Source of the DNA: Deltaproteobacteria bacterium IMCC39146
Lineage (GTDB): Bacteria > Desulfobacterota > Desulfuromonadia > Desulfuromonadales > BM103
DNA length: 64,000 nt
Assembly: GCA_030005635.1 (NCBI GenBank)
Contig: JARUHP010000014.1
Coordinates: 1 to 64,000 of the forward strand
Reading direction: 5' to 3'
Every line of letters begins with the position of its first letter. Position 1 is the stretch's first letter. A model generated the notes under the pieces. The model did no database searches. It was given only the letters and a program-made list of their open reading frames with translations, and had not been told where the DNA came from. A program made the translations under genes and the position numbers. Positions 37,358 to 45,338 of the stretch are shown here, one piece after another.

Positions 37358-39058
37358 ATGCGAACAATCCTCAGCACACTCCACAGCAAGTTCATCCACA
37401 ATAGCCTGGCCCTGCCCTATCTAGCCGCCTACTGCGGAGACGCTTGCGGCGAGTTTCTGATCCGTGAGTTCACGGTCCATGAACCGCGCGAATCAATTCT
37501 CTCTCAAATATTAGCTGAAGGCCCGGATATCGTTGCTTTTTCAGTCTACCTCTGGAATCGACGCGAGAGTCTCGATCTGGTCGACGCCTTGTGCGTTGCA
37601 CGACCAGAGCTACGCATCATCCTGGGCGGCCCTGAGGTTTCTTTTGAAGGTGAAGAGCTCTTTACTCGCCACCCCGGCATCACGGCGTTGATCCGCGGTG
37701 AAGGAGAAGAGCCATTGCGTGCGTTGTTGTCTGCCTGGAAACAGGGGGAACAACCAGGGGTCATTCCAAGAGCCGTGTTACGTGTGGGTGATAAACTTAT
37801 CAGCGGGCCTGACAGCCCGCCCTTGAAAGAGCTTGACCAGGTACCGTCACCCTTCCAGACAGATCTGACCAATATGGATCGTGGCTTCGTTTATTACGAG
37901 ACCAGCCGCGGCTGCCCATTCCATTGCAGCTTTTGCTTAAGTGCCCGAGACAACCTGATTCGCTTCTACTCCATGGAGCGCATTAAAAGCGACCTGCTCT
38001 TGTTGATGCAGAAAGGTATTGCCAAGGTTAAGCTGGTCGACCGCACTTTCAACTTCGACGCCAGCCGCGCCAGAGAGATTTTCAGTTTCATCCTCGAACA
38101 CAACCAATCGACGCATTTCCATTTCGAGATCGCTGGACACCTGCTTGATGAAGCGACTCTCGAGTTGCTGGACAAAGTACCAGAAGAGATGTTCCAGTTT
38201 GAGATCGGCGTGCAATCGACCTTGGAGAGTACCCTCGATGCCATAGGTCGCAAGGTCAACCTGGAGCAGTTGGAAGAGAATATCCGTCGTCTACGCCAGA
38301 GCAACCGGATTCATCTGCACCTCGATCTGGTCGCCGGACTACCCGGCGACAATTATGAAAGCTTTCTCAAGTCGATTGATCGGGTGGCCGCCCTCGCCCC
38401 CCATCATCTGCAGATTGAACCGGTCAAGTTACTGCCCGGTTCACCGTTGCGCGACCAAGCCAAAGAGCTGCAGATACGCTTTGACCCGAACCCGCCCTAC
38501 ACTATTCTGGGCAGCCCTGAGCTCTCCTATGCCGAGTTACAGCAACTCCAGGAGATCAGCCGGCTTCTTGACCTGACGTACAACAGCGGTCACTTTTCGA
38601 GCTTTATCCGGGCGTTGAGCGCCGCAACCGGCTCCTTCGCCACGGGTTTGGAGTGGCTGGCAAAAGAATGGCGCAAGCGCGAGCTGTTCCGTTTCCCTTT
38701 GAACCGTCAATCACTCTTCCAGAACCTTTTTGAGATCATCAGGGAGCGCGACGAGGGCACGCCTCAAACACGACTGATTGAAAGTCTTGCCTACGACTAC
38801 GCCCGTTGCGAGCGCGTCGTCACCAATCGGATCCCGGAATTTTTCGACACCGCCCTTAAACCTGAGGAAGAGCACTGGGTGCGTGCAACAGTTCAGGATA
38901 AGACCGAAGCGATCAAGGGCCAGGGGATCAAACTGCAATATTTTGCGGCGGCCTTCTCAACCATTCATAGCCCGACACAAAGAACCATTTACCTCTTCTG
39001 CTATCTGACAGGAACCGGGCGGAAGATGCAGGTTGAGGAATATCGGTACAGCAATTAA
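37358..39058 (+). CDS. B12-binding-domain radical SAM protein with C-terminal DUF4080
   Basis: 566 residues. The N-terminal cobalamin-binding-type domain (~1-140) has YLAAYCGD, VAFSVYLWNRRESL and RIILGGPEVSFE. The radical SAM cluster CPFHCSFC is near residue 190, followed by the barrel with GVQSTLESTLDAIGRK and DLVAGLPGDN. The C-terminal ~170 residues resemble DUF4080. Substrate unknown. Such proteins are frequent in anaerobes, acting as methylases or tailoring enzymes. Confidence 0.88.
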   Translation: MRTILSTLHSKFIHNSLALPYLAAYCGDACGEFLIREFTVHEPRESILSQILAEGPDIVAFSVYLWNRRESLDLVDALCVARPELRIILGGPEVSFEGEELFTRHPGITALIRGEGEEPLRALLSAWKQGEQPGVIPRAVLRVGDKLISGPDSPPLKELDQVPSPFQTDLTNMDRGFVYYETSRGCPFHCSFCLSARDNLIRFYSMERIKSDLLLLMQKGIAKVKLVDRTFNFDASRAREIFSFILEHNQSTHFHFEIAGHLLDEATLELLDKVPEEMFQFEIGVQSTLESTLDAIGRKVNLEQLEENIRRLRQSNRIHLHLDLVAGLPGDNYESFLKSIDRVAALAPHHLQIEPVKLLPGSPLRDQAKELQIRFDPNPPYTILGSPELSYAELQQLQEISRLLDLTYNSGHFSSFIRALSAATGSFATGLEWLAKEWRKRELFRFPLNRQSLFQNLFEIIRERDEGTPQTRLIESLAYDYARCERVVTNRIPEFFDTALKPEEEHWVRATVQDKTEAIKGQGIKLQYFAAAFSTIHSPTQRTIYLFCYLTGTGRKMQVEEYRYSN

Positions 39059-39074
39059 AAGATAACGAGTGAGG

Positions 39075-39489
39075 ATGTCTGACCAACCGACAGAGATTGA
39101 ACAGAAGATGATCGAGTTCGCCACCAAGACGGCGCTGACGGTTATGGGGGAACAGAACGAAACTTTCAAGAATGCTTTTGTCACAAGGATAGAATTGGTA
39201 AGTGATCAACTCTCAGACCGTCCGGTTGATCAGTTCACCAAGGAATATTTTGAAGAGCTAGTGCTTTTTAGAGGATCCCTGCCTCTACTCCACTGCAGAG
39301 GTGACCGAGGATAAACCGCGTGGTTTAAAGGGATTATTACTGGCGGCAAGCCTTCTGCTGGGGACGACAAGGAGTAGAACATTTAACGCAAAGTCGCTAA
39401 GAACAGCAAGAAAAGACGCAAAGAAAATCATTGGTTTTCCATACATTTCCCTTTGCGTCTTGCCTTTAAACTTTGCGTCTTTGCGTTAA
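39075..39489 (+). pseudogene. frameshifted small gene of unknown function, running into a repeat element
   Basis: The first frame (from ATG 39075, SDQPTEIEQKMIEFATKTAL) reaches EELVLFRGSL and ends at 39314. Dropping one T from the TTTTT run at about 39266-39270 joins it to the downstream frame LLEDPCLYSTAEVTEDKPRG, which looks like continuous protein. That second frame then enters the repeat at 39383 and stops at 39489. I do not recognise the family. A sequencing slip in the T-run, slippage-corrected expression or real decay are all possible. Confidence 0.5.
39383..39489. repeat. complete TTAACGCAAAG / CTTTGCGTTAA inverted-repeat element
   Basis: The left arm TTAACGCAAAGTCGC, with AGACGCAAAG further in, is mirrored by TTTGCGTCTT and CTTTGCGTCTTTGCGTTAA. 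The arms carry tandem CGCAAAGA-like units, and the element is 107 bp long. Confidence 0.75.
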
Positions 39490-39504
39490 TCTTCTAAGGT
39501 TAGA

Positions 39505-41166
39505 TCAAATTTCTTCCAACTGCACAATCATCCCACCGATAAAACGCGGGTCGATATCTTCAAAGCCGATCGAGCAGAACTCTTCTTCCCAGATATCCAG
39601 ACAGTAGGTCGCAAAGTCACCGCCACCATCCATCAATGAACCAAGCCACCTCACCGTCTCTTCACGCAGGCGCGGATTGAGCACACCCGATTGGGAGACC
39701 ATGCCGTGCAGTCCGGCCAGTTCTTCTTCGGCGATCGGCAGCGGCTGGAAATCACGCCCCAGAAGTTTATTGGCCAGCGAGGTCAGGAAGAATTCCACCA
39801 GGGTAACATCATCAACATTATCCGGCTGGCACCCGGAGAGGTCGATCACGTTTGGATCCGGCATCGGGAAGTTTAGGACGTCTTCAAAGAGCTGCCGCTG
39901 GAGCTCCATCCTGCCCAGCCATTGTTCCACCATGCCGATTTCAGCAAGGCTGGCGAAGAGGCGCGTGCCTCCCTGAGTCGGATCGGCGACACCTTCAAAG
40001 AAGAACGGTGGGAACTGGTGAAGAGCACTGAGACAAGCGCGTGCGTTGTGATCAAGATAAGGAGCAACGGAAGACTTGCCAATAATGTCGCCACGACGCT
40101 TCAATCTCATCGTCAAGCTGAAGCCAAGGCGAAAGAGGTCTTCGCAGTAGCAATCGTTCATACAGGTTCTGGCTTCATCAACATCGGTACCGGCCAGCCA
40201 GGCCAGGCCCAGGTTGAGGTAAGCATCCACCTTGGCAACAACATTAGAAACCTGCTCAACATTACCCATATCGATGCGATCGGCAAGGATCACCTTGTTA
40301 ACCACGTTGGCCATCTCCCAGGCCAGGCCTTCATCGATTCCATCAGCGAGAACCTCGGCCAGCAGGCCCTTGGGACGCGCCAGCGTCAGGGTAAAGCCAG
40401 GAGCGCTGGTCTCACTCGTACCGGGAGCCAGCTTGACCGGGCGATCCTGACGATAGTCTTCGGGATTGAGCCAGGCGTAAACTTTTTGCGCCGTGAAAGG
40501 TTCCGGGATACCCATATCGAGTAAACGTCCGGTACGTTGCTGATAAACGCTCTCCACGATCAGCCCCATGGTTTCCGAACGAACCGCCTCCAGCAAGTAG
40601 ACGAAAAACTCCGGGGAGAAGCTCTGCAGAACATCTAGAAGCTTTTCAAACAGCTTGGCGCTGTTCTCGGAATAGTAGGAGATCTCGTAGCCGCCATCGC
40701 GCTTCTTTGCATCAATGCGTGCGTCACTGTTCTCATCGGCTTCCGGCCCCGAAATGATATCCATTTCAGCCTTGAAGATCAGAACCAATTGTTCAAAGTT
40801 CATCTGCTGGAGAACATCGAAAACCTTTTCTTCTTCACCCTGCAAAAGAGTGATCAGCCAGCGATGTGTTTTATCGGAGTTGAACTGGTCACCCTCCCAG
40901 CAATCGAGATCAAAAAAGCCGCTCCATTGCTCGGGAGTTGCCAGGCTCAAAAGCTCTGGTAAATGCTCAGGGCCACGCTCCACGGCTAGCAGATAAACTT
41001 CCTGTGCGGGGAGTTGAGCCATAAGCTCTTCACCATCGGGTGAATCAAGCAGCAATTCAGTCTTCTGCCGTGCATCCAGACAACGCAAGACATCGATCTG
41101 CTCAGCAGCTGTTAATTCTGAAAAGTCATTGATATTAATACTGGGCACAGAAGGCTTGATGGCCAT
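39505..41166 (-). CDS. DUF6178-like protein
   Basis: Start chosen at ATG 41166 (MAIKPSVPSININDF), with GGAG seven bases upstream; the longer frame adds 11 residues. 553 residues, acidic, mostly helical, with no signal peptide or membrane helices. It starts with a HEAT-like region (LTAAEQIDVLRCLDARQKTELL). I recall such ~550-residue proteins as DUF6178 in delta-type proteobacteria; no function is known. The start of the repeat element lies 16 bp past its stop. Confidence 0.6.
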   Translation of the reverse strand: MAIKPSVPSININDFSELTAAEQIDVLRCLDARQKTELLLDSPDGEELMAQLPAQEVYLLAVERGPEHLPELLSLATPEQWSGFFDLDCWEGDQFNSDKTHRWLITLLQGEEEKVFDVLQQMNFEQLVLIFKAEMDIISGPEADENSDARIDAKKRDGGYEISYYSENSAKLFEKLLDVLQSFSPEFFVYLLEAVRSETMGLIVESVYQQRTGRLLDMGIPEPFTAQKVYAWLNPEDYRQDRPVKLAPGTSETSAPGFTLTLARPKGLLAEVLADGIDEGLAWEMANVVNKVILADRIDMGNVEQVSNVVAKVDAYLNLGLAWLAGTDVDEARTCMNDCYCEDLFRLGFSLTMRLKRRGDIIGKSSVAPYLDHNARACLSALHQFPPFFFEGVADPTQGGTRLFASLAEIGMVEQWLGRMELQRQLFEDVLNFPMPDPNVIDLSGCQPDNVDDVTLVEFFLTSLANKLLGRDFQPLPIAEEELAGLHGMVSQSGVLNPRLREETVRWLGSLMDGGGDFATYCLDIWEEEFCSIGFEDIDPRFIGGMIVQLEEI

Positions 41167-41425
41167 GGTCTGACTCCACTTGAGTTTAATAGGGAGCACA
41201 ACTTAATCTATGTGTGGGTGTGGGTCAAGTTTACACAAGACAAAGGGTAACAGGAAAGTCGATGCCGACCGGAGGCTAGTACCGTGCGACACAGAAACTA
41301 AAGCATCTTGCTTGTTCTTTGGCACGCCAACTGCGTTATGGCTTCGGTTAAATAGCCGTGCTATGGCTCTCAGACACGCCTTGTTGGTTCGGCACTCGCT
41401 ACAAATATGAGTCGAACTTTTTATT

Positions 41426-42427
41426 CTAATGCCCCAATCGCGAAGCCGCCGGAATCAGCTGACGATAATCATCGTAACTCAAGCTCGTCTGCCAGTGATC
41501 AGTCAGCATCCCGGTTAAGACCCCACCGCCAAAAAGCACCATCACGATCACCACGAACGCAACCCCCGGAACAGGTCGCTTCCAGAACGCCATCGACAGA
41601 GCACCCTTTTCAGGACAATGACTGACACAAGTCAGGCAACCTGTACATTCTGGTGAGTGAATCTGCGCCTTGTGCTGCACGTCGATCTGGGCCGGGCAGG
41701 CACGACTGCATATACCACAATCGATACACTTATCCGGGTAGCGGGAGACCTTGAAGGGGCTGAGCATACTCAGCAAGCCAAGCAGTGCACCATAAGGGCA
41801 GAGATAACGGCACCAGAAGTTTTTATAAACAACAGACAGCAGCGAAAGCAGGGCAATCACCACCATGCTGGTCGTCGACATTGCGGTAAAGAAATGCAGC
41901 ATCTTCACATCGGCAATCGCCCAGTAAGGCGCCTTGAGAAATTCTTTCATCGCGACAACCGGCATACCGAAGAGAATCAGCTTTACAAAAAAGAAGAGCA
42001 ACGCATACTTGGCAAACTGTAGGAAAAGATCGAACCCACGCCAGATGCGAAAATTTCGACCGAACAGTTTAACGCCAACTTTCCAGCTCACCTCAGAAAG
42101 TGTGCCGACCGGGCAGATGAAAGAGCAAAACGACTTCTTGGTCAAAAGTGCCATAGCCAGAAAGGTCAAAAAGAGCACCAGTGCCGCAGGATGCGTAGTG
42201 TCAAAGTGACCTGTGAACAACCAGGTTTTCAAGCTCACCAGCGCGCCGATCGGCAGAAAACCCTCAACACCCGGAGGGCGAGAATAATAACCCGCCTGTC
42301 CTGCCGTTTCGAAGTGGCGAACGAAGAGACCGAACTGGACACCCAAAAAGAGACACCAGCCGAGGAAAAGCCACTGGACCGTCAACCGCCAGGGGCTCGC
42401 TTTTTTCCAATTGATTATTTTATTCAT
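41426..42427 (-). CDS. NapH-like membrane-anchored polyferredoxin
   Basis: Start chosen at ATG 42427 (MNKIINWKKASPWRL); a longer frame upstream adds 63 residues of non-membrane sequence that includes the pdh terminator. 333 residues: about five membrane helices, CSFICPVGT and CRYLCPYGALLG on cytoplasmic loops (NapH-type), and two 4Fe-4S clusters (CIDCGICSRACP and CTGCLTCVSHCP). Such proteins pass electrons from quinol or ferredoxin to periplasmic or membrane reductases. No reductase gene is adjacent, so the partner is unknown. Confidence 0.87.
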   Translation of the reverse strand: MNKIINWKKASPWRLTVQWLFLGWCLFLGVQFGLFVRHFETAGQAGYYSRPPGVEGFLPIGALVSLKTWLFTGHFDTTHPAALVLFLTFLAMALLTKKSFCSFICPVGTLSEVSWKVGVKLFGRNFRIWRGFDLFLQFAKYALLFFFVKLILFGMPVVAMKEFLKAPYWAIADVKMLHFFTAMSTTSMVVIALLSLLSVVYKNFWCRYLCPYGALLGLLSMLSPFKVSRYPDKCIDCGICSRACPAQIDVQHKAQIHSPECTGCLTCVSHCPEKGALSMAFWKRPVPGVAFVVIVMVLFGGGVLTGMLTDHWQTSLSYDDYRQLIPAASRLGH

Positions 42428-42485
42428 GATACGTTGAAGATACTCCGAATTGAGTATCAAAGAAATGACTTTGGTCAAATTTCCA

Positions 42486-42514
42486 AAATCGGGACACTTC
42501 GATTGAAGTGTCCC
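42486..42514 (-). terminator. terminator of the pyruvate dehydrogenase operon
   Basis: GGGACACTTC (42491-42500) and GAAGTGTCCC (42505-42514) form a perfect 10-bp stem with loop GATT. On the minus strand it is followed by GATTTT. It lies 17 bp after the lpdA stop. Confidence 0.8.
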
Positions 42515-42530
42515 GTAGAAGTGGCCCGGT

Positions 42531-43937
42531 TCAGCTTTTAAAGAGCATCTCAGCTGTTTCGTAGATCGTTTCTGAAAGAGTTGGATGCGGATGAATCGTC
42601 TTGCGCAAATCTTCACTAACCGCTGCCATCTCCAACGCCAGCACCCCTTCTGCGATCAACTCCCCCGCTCCGGGGCCGGCAACGGCCACGCCGAGCAAGC
42701 GATCGGTCTCCGGATCAATAATCAGCTTGGTCATACCATCATCGCGACCGAGGGTTAGCGTGCGGCCGTTGCTGCGCCAGGGCATTTTAGCCGTTTTGAC
42801 CTTGATTTTTTGTTCACGGGCTTCAGTTTCTGTCAGGCCGCACCAGGCGATCTCAGGATCGGTAAAGACCACGGCCGGAATCGCGCGTGGGTCAAACGCA
42901 GCTTTTCTGCCCGCAACAACCTCGGCGGCAACATTGGCTTCGGCGTACGCTTTATGGGCCAGCATAGGTTCACCGGCAATATCACCAATCGCAAAGATGT
43001 GCTCTTCTGCTGTCCGCATCTGAGCATCCACCTCAATAAAGCCCTTATCGTCGACCTTAATGGCCGTATTCTCAAACTCCAGATTCTCACTGTTTGGCTT
43101 GCGACCTATAGCGATCAGAACCTTGGAGAAAAGGCTTTTCGTCGCTTCACCCTTTTTATCCTCGACAGTCACCATCACACCATTTTTCTGCTCTTTCAAA
43201 TCGGTAACGCGGGTGTTCAGTTTGATCTCGGCAAACTTTTTACCGAGCCGTCTCTTCAGCACCGAAACCAGATCACGATCACAACCCGGAAGCAGACCAT
43301 CGGTCATCTCCACGACCGAGACCTTGCTGCCAAGAGCAACATAGGCTGAACCGAGTTCCAAACCGATATAACCACCGCCGACAACCAGCAACGAAGAAGG
43401 AATATCCGGGATTTCTAGGGCCCCTGTGGAATCAATAATTTTGGTGCTACCTGCCGCCACACCCGGCAGCATGATTGGTCGTGAACCGGTGGCGAGAATA
43501 GCTTTTTCGAAGGACATCTCACCCGTGGTGCCGTCAGCGGCTGTCACCGTTAAAGTTTTCGCGTTCTTAAACTTTGCCATGCCTCGAACATAGGTGATTT
43601 TCTGTTTTACGACTTTTCCGCCGAGACCGCCGGTCAACTTGCCGATGACTTCGTCTTTCCAGCTACGCACCCGGTCAAGATCGATTTGAGGTTTTTTGAA
43701 GGTGATGCCTATTTCTGTAGCTTCTTCCGCTTCTGCAACCAACTTGGCGACGTGGAGCAAAGCCTTCGACGGAATGCAGCCACGATGCAGGCAGACGCCT
43801 CCCGGGTTTGCCTCCGGATCAATCAGGGTGACATTCAAGCCCAGTTCTACAGCCTTGAAGGCGGCTGCATATCCTCCCGGGCCTGCTCCTATGACAACCA
43901 GTTGCGCACTGGCGGGGATCTTTTCTAGGTTACTCAC
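42531..43937 (-). CDS. lpdA: dihydrolipoyl dehydrogenase (E3)
   Basis: 468 residues. Features: FAD-binding GAGPGGYAAAFKAVELG, redox-active disulphide GGVCLHRGCIPSKALLH, NAD-binding VVGGGYIGLELGSAYVALG, and the C-terminal catalytic His-Glu pair (HPHPTLSETIYE). It reoxidises dihydrolipoamide and reduces NAD. Third gene of aceE-aceF-lpdA, five bases after aceF. Confidence 0.97.
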   Translation of the reverse strand: MSNLEKIPASAQLVVIGAGPGGYAAAFKAVELGLNVTLIDPEANPGGVCLHRGCIPSKALLHVAKLVAEAEEATEIGITFKKPQIDLDRVRSWKDEVIGKLTGGLGGKVVKQKITYVRGMAKFKNAKTLTVTAADGTTGEMSFEKAILATGSRPIMLPGVAAGSTKIIDSTGALEIPDIPSSLLVVGGGYIGLELGSAYVALGSKVSVVEMTDGLLPGCDRDLVSVLKRRLGKKFAEIKLNTRVTDLKEQKNGVMVTVEDKKGEATKSLFSKVLIAIGRKPNSENLEFENTAIKVDDKGFIEVDAQMRTAEEHIFAIGDIAGEPMLAHKAYAEANVAAEVVAGRKAAFDPRAIPAVVFTDPEIAWCGLTETEAREQKIKVKTAKMPWRSNGRTLTLGRDDGMTKLIIDPETDRLLGVAVAGPGAGELIAEGVLALEMAAVSEDLRKTIHPHPTLSETIYETAEMLFKS

Positions 43938-43941
43938 ATCA

Positions 43942-45279
43942 TCATCCTTTCATGACCAGGTTCAGAGGGTTTTCTAGAGCCTCACAAATCCAGCGTAGGA
44001 AACGGGCACCATCGGCACCGTCAACGACGCGGTGGTCATAGGTCAGGGAAAGCGGCATGATCAGTTGTGGGACAAACTGGTTACCATCCCACACCGGCTG
44101 CATTGAAGCGGTCGAAATACCTAGAATGGCTACCTGGGGGGCATAAACGATCGGCGTAAAAGAGGTTCCGCCAACCCCACCGAGATTACTGATGGTAAAG
44201 GTTCCACCTTCCATATCGGCCGGACTGATTTTGCGCTCTCGGGTCTTCTCGGCAAGTCCGTTCAGCTCCGTGGCGAGTCGTTCGATACCTTTCTCATCGG
44301 CATCACGAATCACAGGCACAAGCAAGCCACCGGGGGTATCAACAGCAACGCCTATATGTACATAATCTTTCAACACAAGCTCTTTATTTGCCAGGTCCAG
44401 ACTGCTATTGACACCCGGAAACGCCTTAAGCGCTGCAGCACAGACCTTGACCATGATGGCTGTCATGGTCAAACGATTTTCAGCGCTGGCGCGCTGGTTG
44501 GTCTTCTGGCGAAACGCCTCGATCTCTGTGATCTGAGCATTGTCATACTGAGTGACCATGGGGATCGTCGACCAGGCATAGCCCATGGAGTCAGCAGTTA
44601 ATTCACGAACCCGAGACAGCGGCTCACGACGGATCGTTCCCCAACGGCTGAAGTCCGGTAATGGCCGCTGGGCGTGCAACCCGGGGAACTCTCCCACCAC
44701 CGAAGGAACAGAGCCACCCCCGGTTATGCGCTGCATGGTTTCGCGAACGAAATTGCGCACATCATCTTCACTGATACGTGCACCGGGGCCCGTGCCCTGG
44801 ACCTGGTAAATATCGACGCCAAGGTCACGCGCTAACCGCCGCACGGAAGGAGCCGCAGGGGCAACAAGGTCATTGCGTCGGACAGTGTTCAGATCAACTT
44901 GAGGTCCATCAGGCGGCGGTGTAGAAGAAGCCGGGGGCTCAGCGGCCGCTGTCTGTTCAACAACAACGGTAGATACAGGCTCTGCCTCAACGACAGGTGC
45001 GGGAATGTCTTCACTGACACTCTCCGGTGCTTCGACCTCTTCGGAGGACTCCAGAACCATGATAACTGCATCAATCGCCACACGGTCACCTTCTGTCACC
45101 AGAATTTCTGTGATTTTGCCTGCGTAGCTCGAGGGAACCTCGACAACCGCTTTGTCAGTCTCCAACTCCAGCAGAGTCTGCTCCACTTCAACGCTATCGC
45201 CGACAGCAACAGTGATACTAACTACGGTTCCTTCAGTGACACCTTCTGAAACGGCAGGAACTCTAATCTCGTGTTTCAT
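43942..45279 (-). CDS. aceF: dihydrolipoamide acetyltransferase (E2 of pyruvate dehydrogenase)
   Basis: 445 residues. A single lipoyl domain with the lipoylated Lys in LELETDKAVVEVPSSYAG, a Pro/Ala/Glu-rich linker (~90-125), a peripheral-subunit-binding domain (APSVRRLARDLGVDIYQVQG), and the catalytic domain with DHRVVDGADGARFL. It transfers acetyl from lipoate to CoA and forms the complex core. One lipoyl domain rather than E. coli's three is common in other phyla. Confidence 0.96.
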   Translation of the reverse strand: MKHEIRVPAVSEGVTEGTVVSITVAVGDSVEVEQTLLELETDKAVVEVPSSYAGKITEILVTEGDRVAIDAVIMVLESSEEVEAPESVSEDIPAPVVEAEPVSTVVVEQTAAAEPPASSTPPPDGPQVDLNTVRRNDLVAPAAPSVRRLARDLGVDIYQVQGTGPGARISEDDVRNFVRETMQRITGGGSVPSVVGEFPGLHAQRPLPDFSRWGTIRREPLSRVRELTADSMGYAWSTIPMVTQYDNAQITEIEAFRQKTNQRASAENRLTMTAIMVKVCAAALKAFPGVNSSLDLANKELVLKDYVHIGVAVDTPGGLLVPVIRDADEKGIERLATELNGLAEKTRERKISPADMEGGTFTISNLGGVGGTSFTPIVYAPQVAILGISTASMQPVWDGNQFVPQLIMPLSLTYDHRVVDGADGARFLRWICEALENPLNLVMKG

Positions 45280-45338
45280 AGTTTTCCTCTATATGAGTCG
45301 TGATCAGTCATTATTTACAAGCGTGGGACAGTCCCCGT

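Noticed and set aside
41320-41335. Sigma-54-like element TGGCAC-N5-CTGCG
   Set aside because: The -12 element lacks the TTGC core and no gene lies downstream on that strand.
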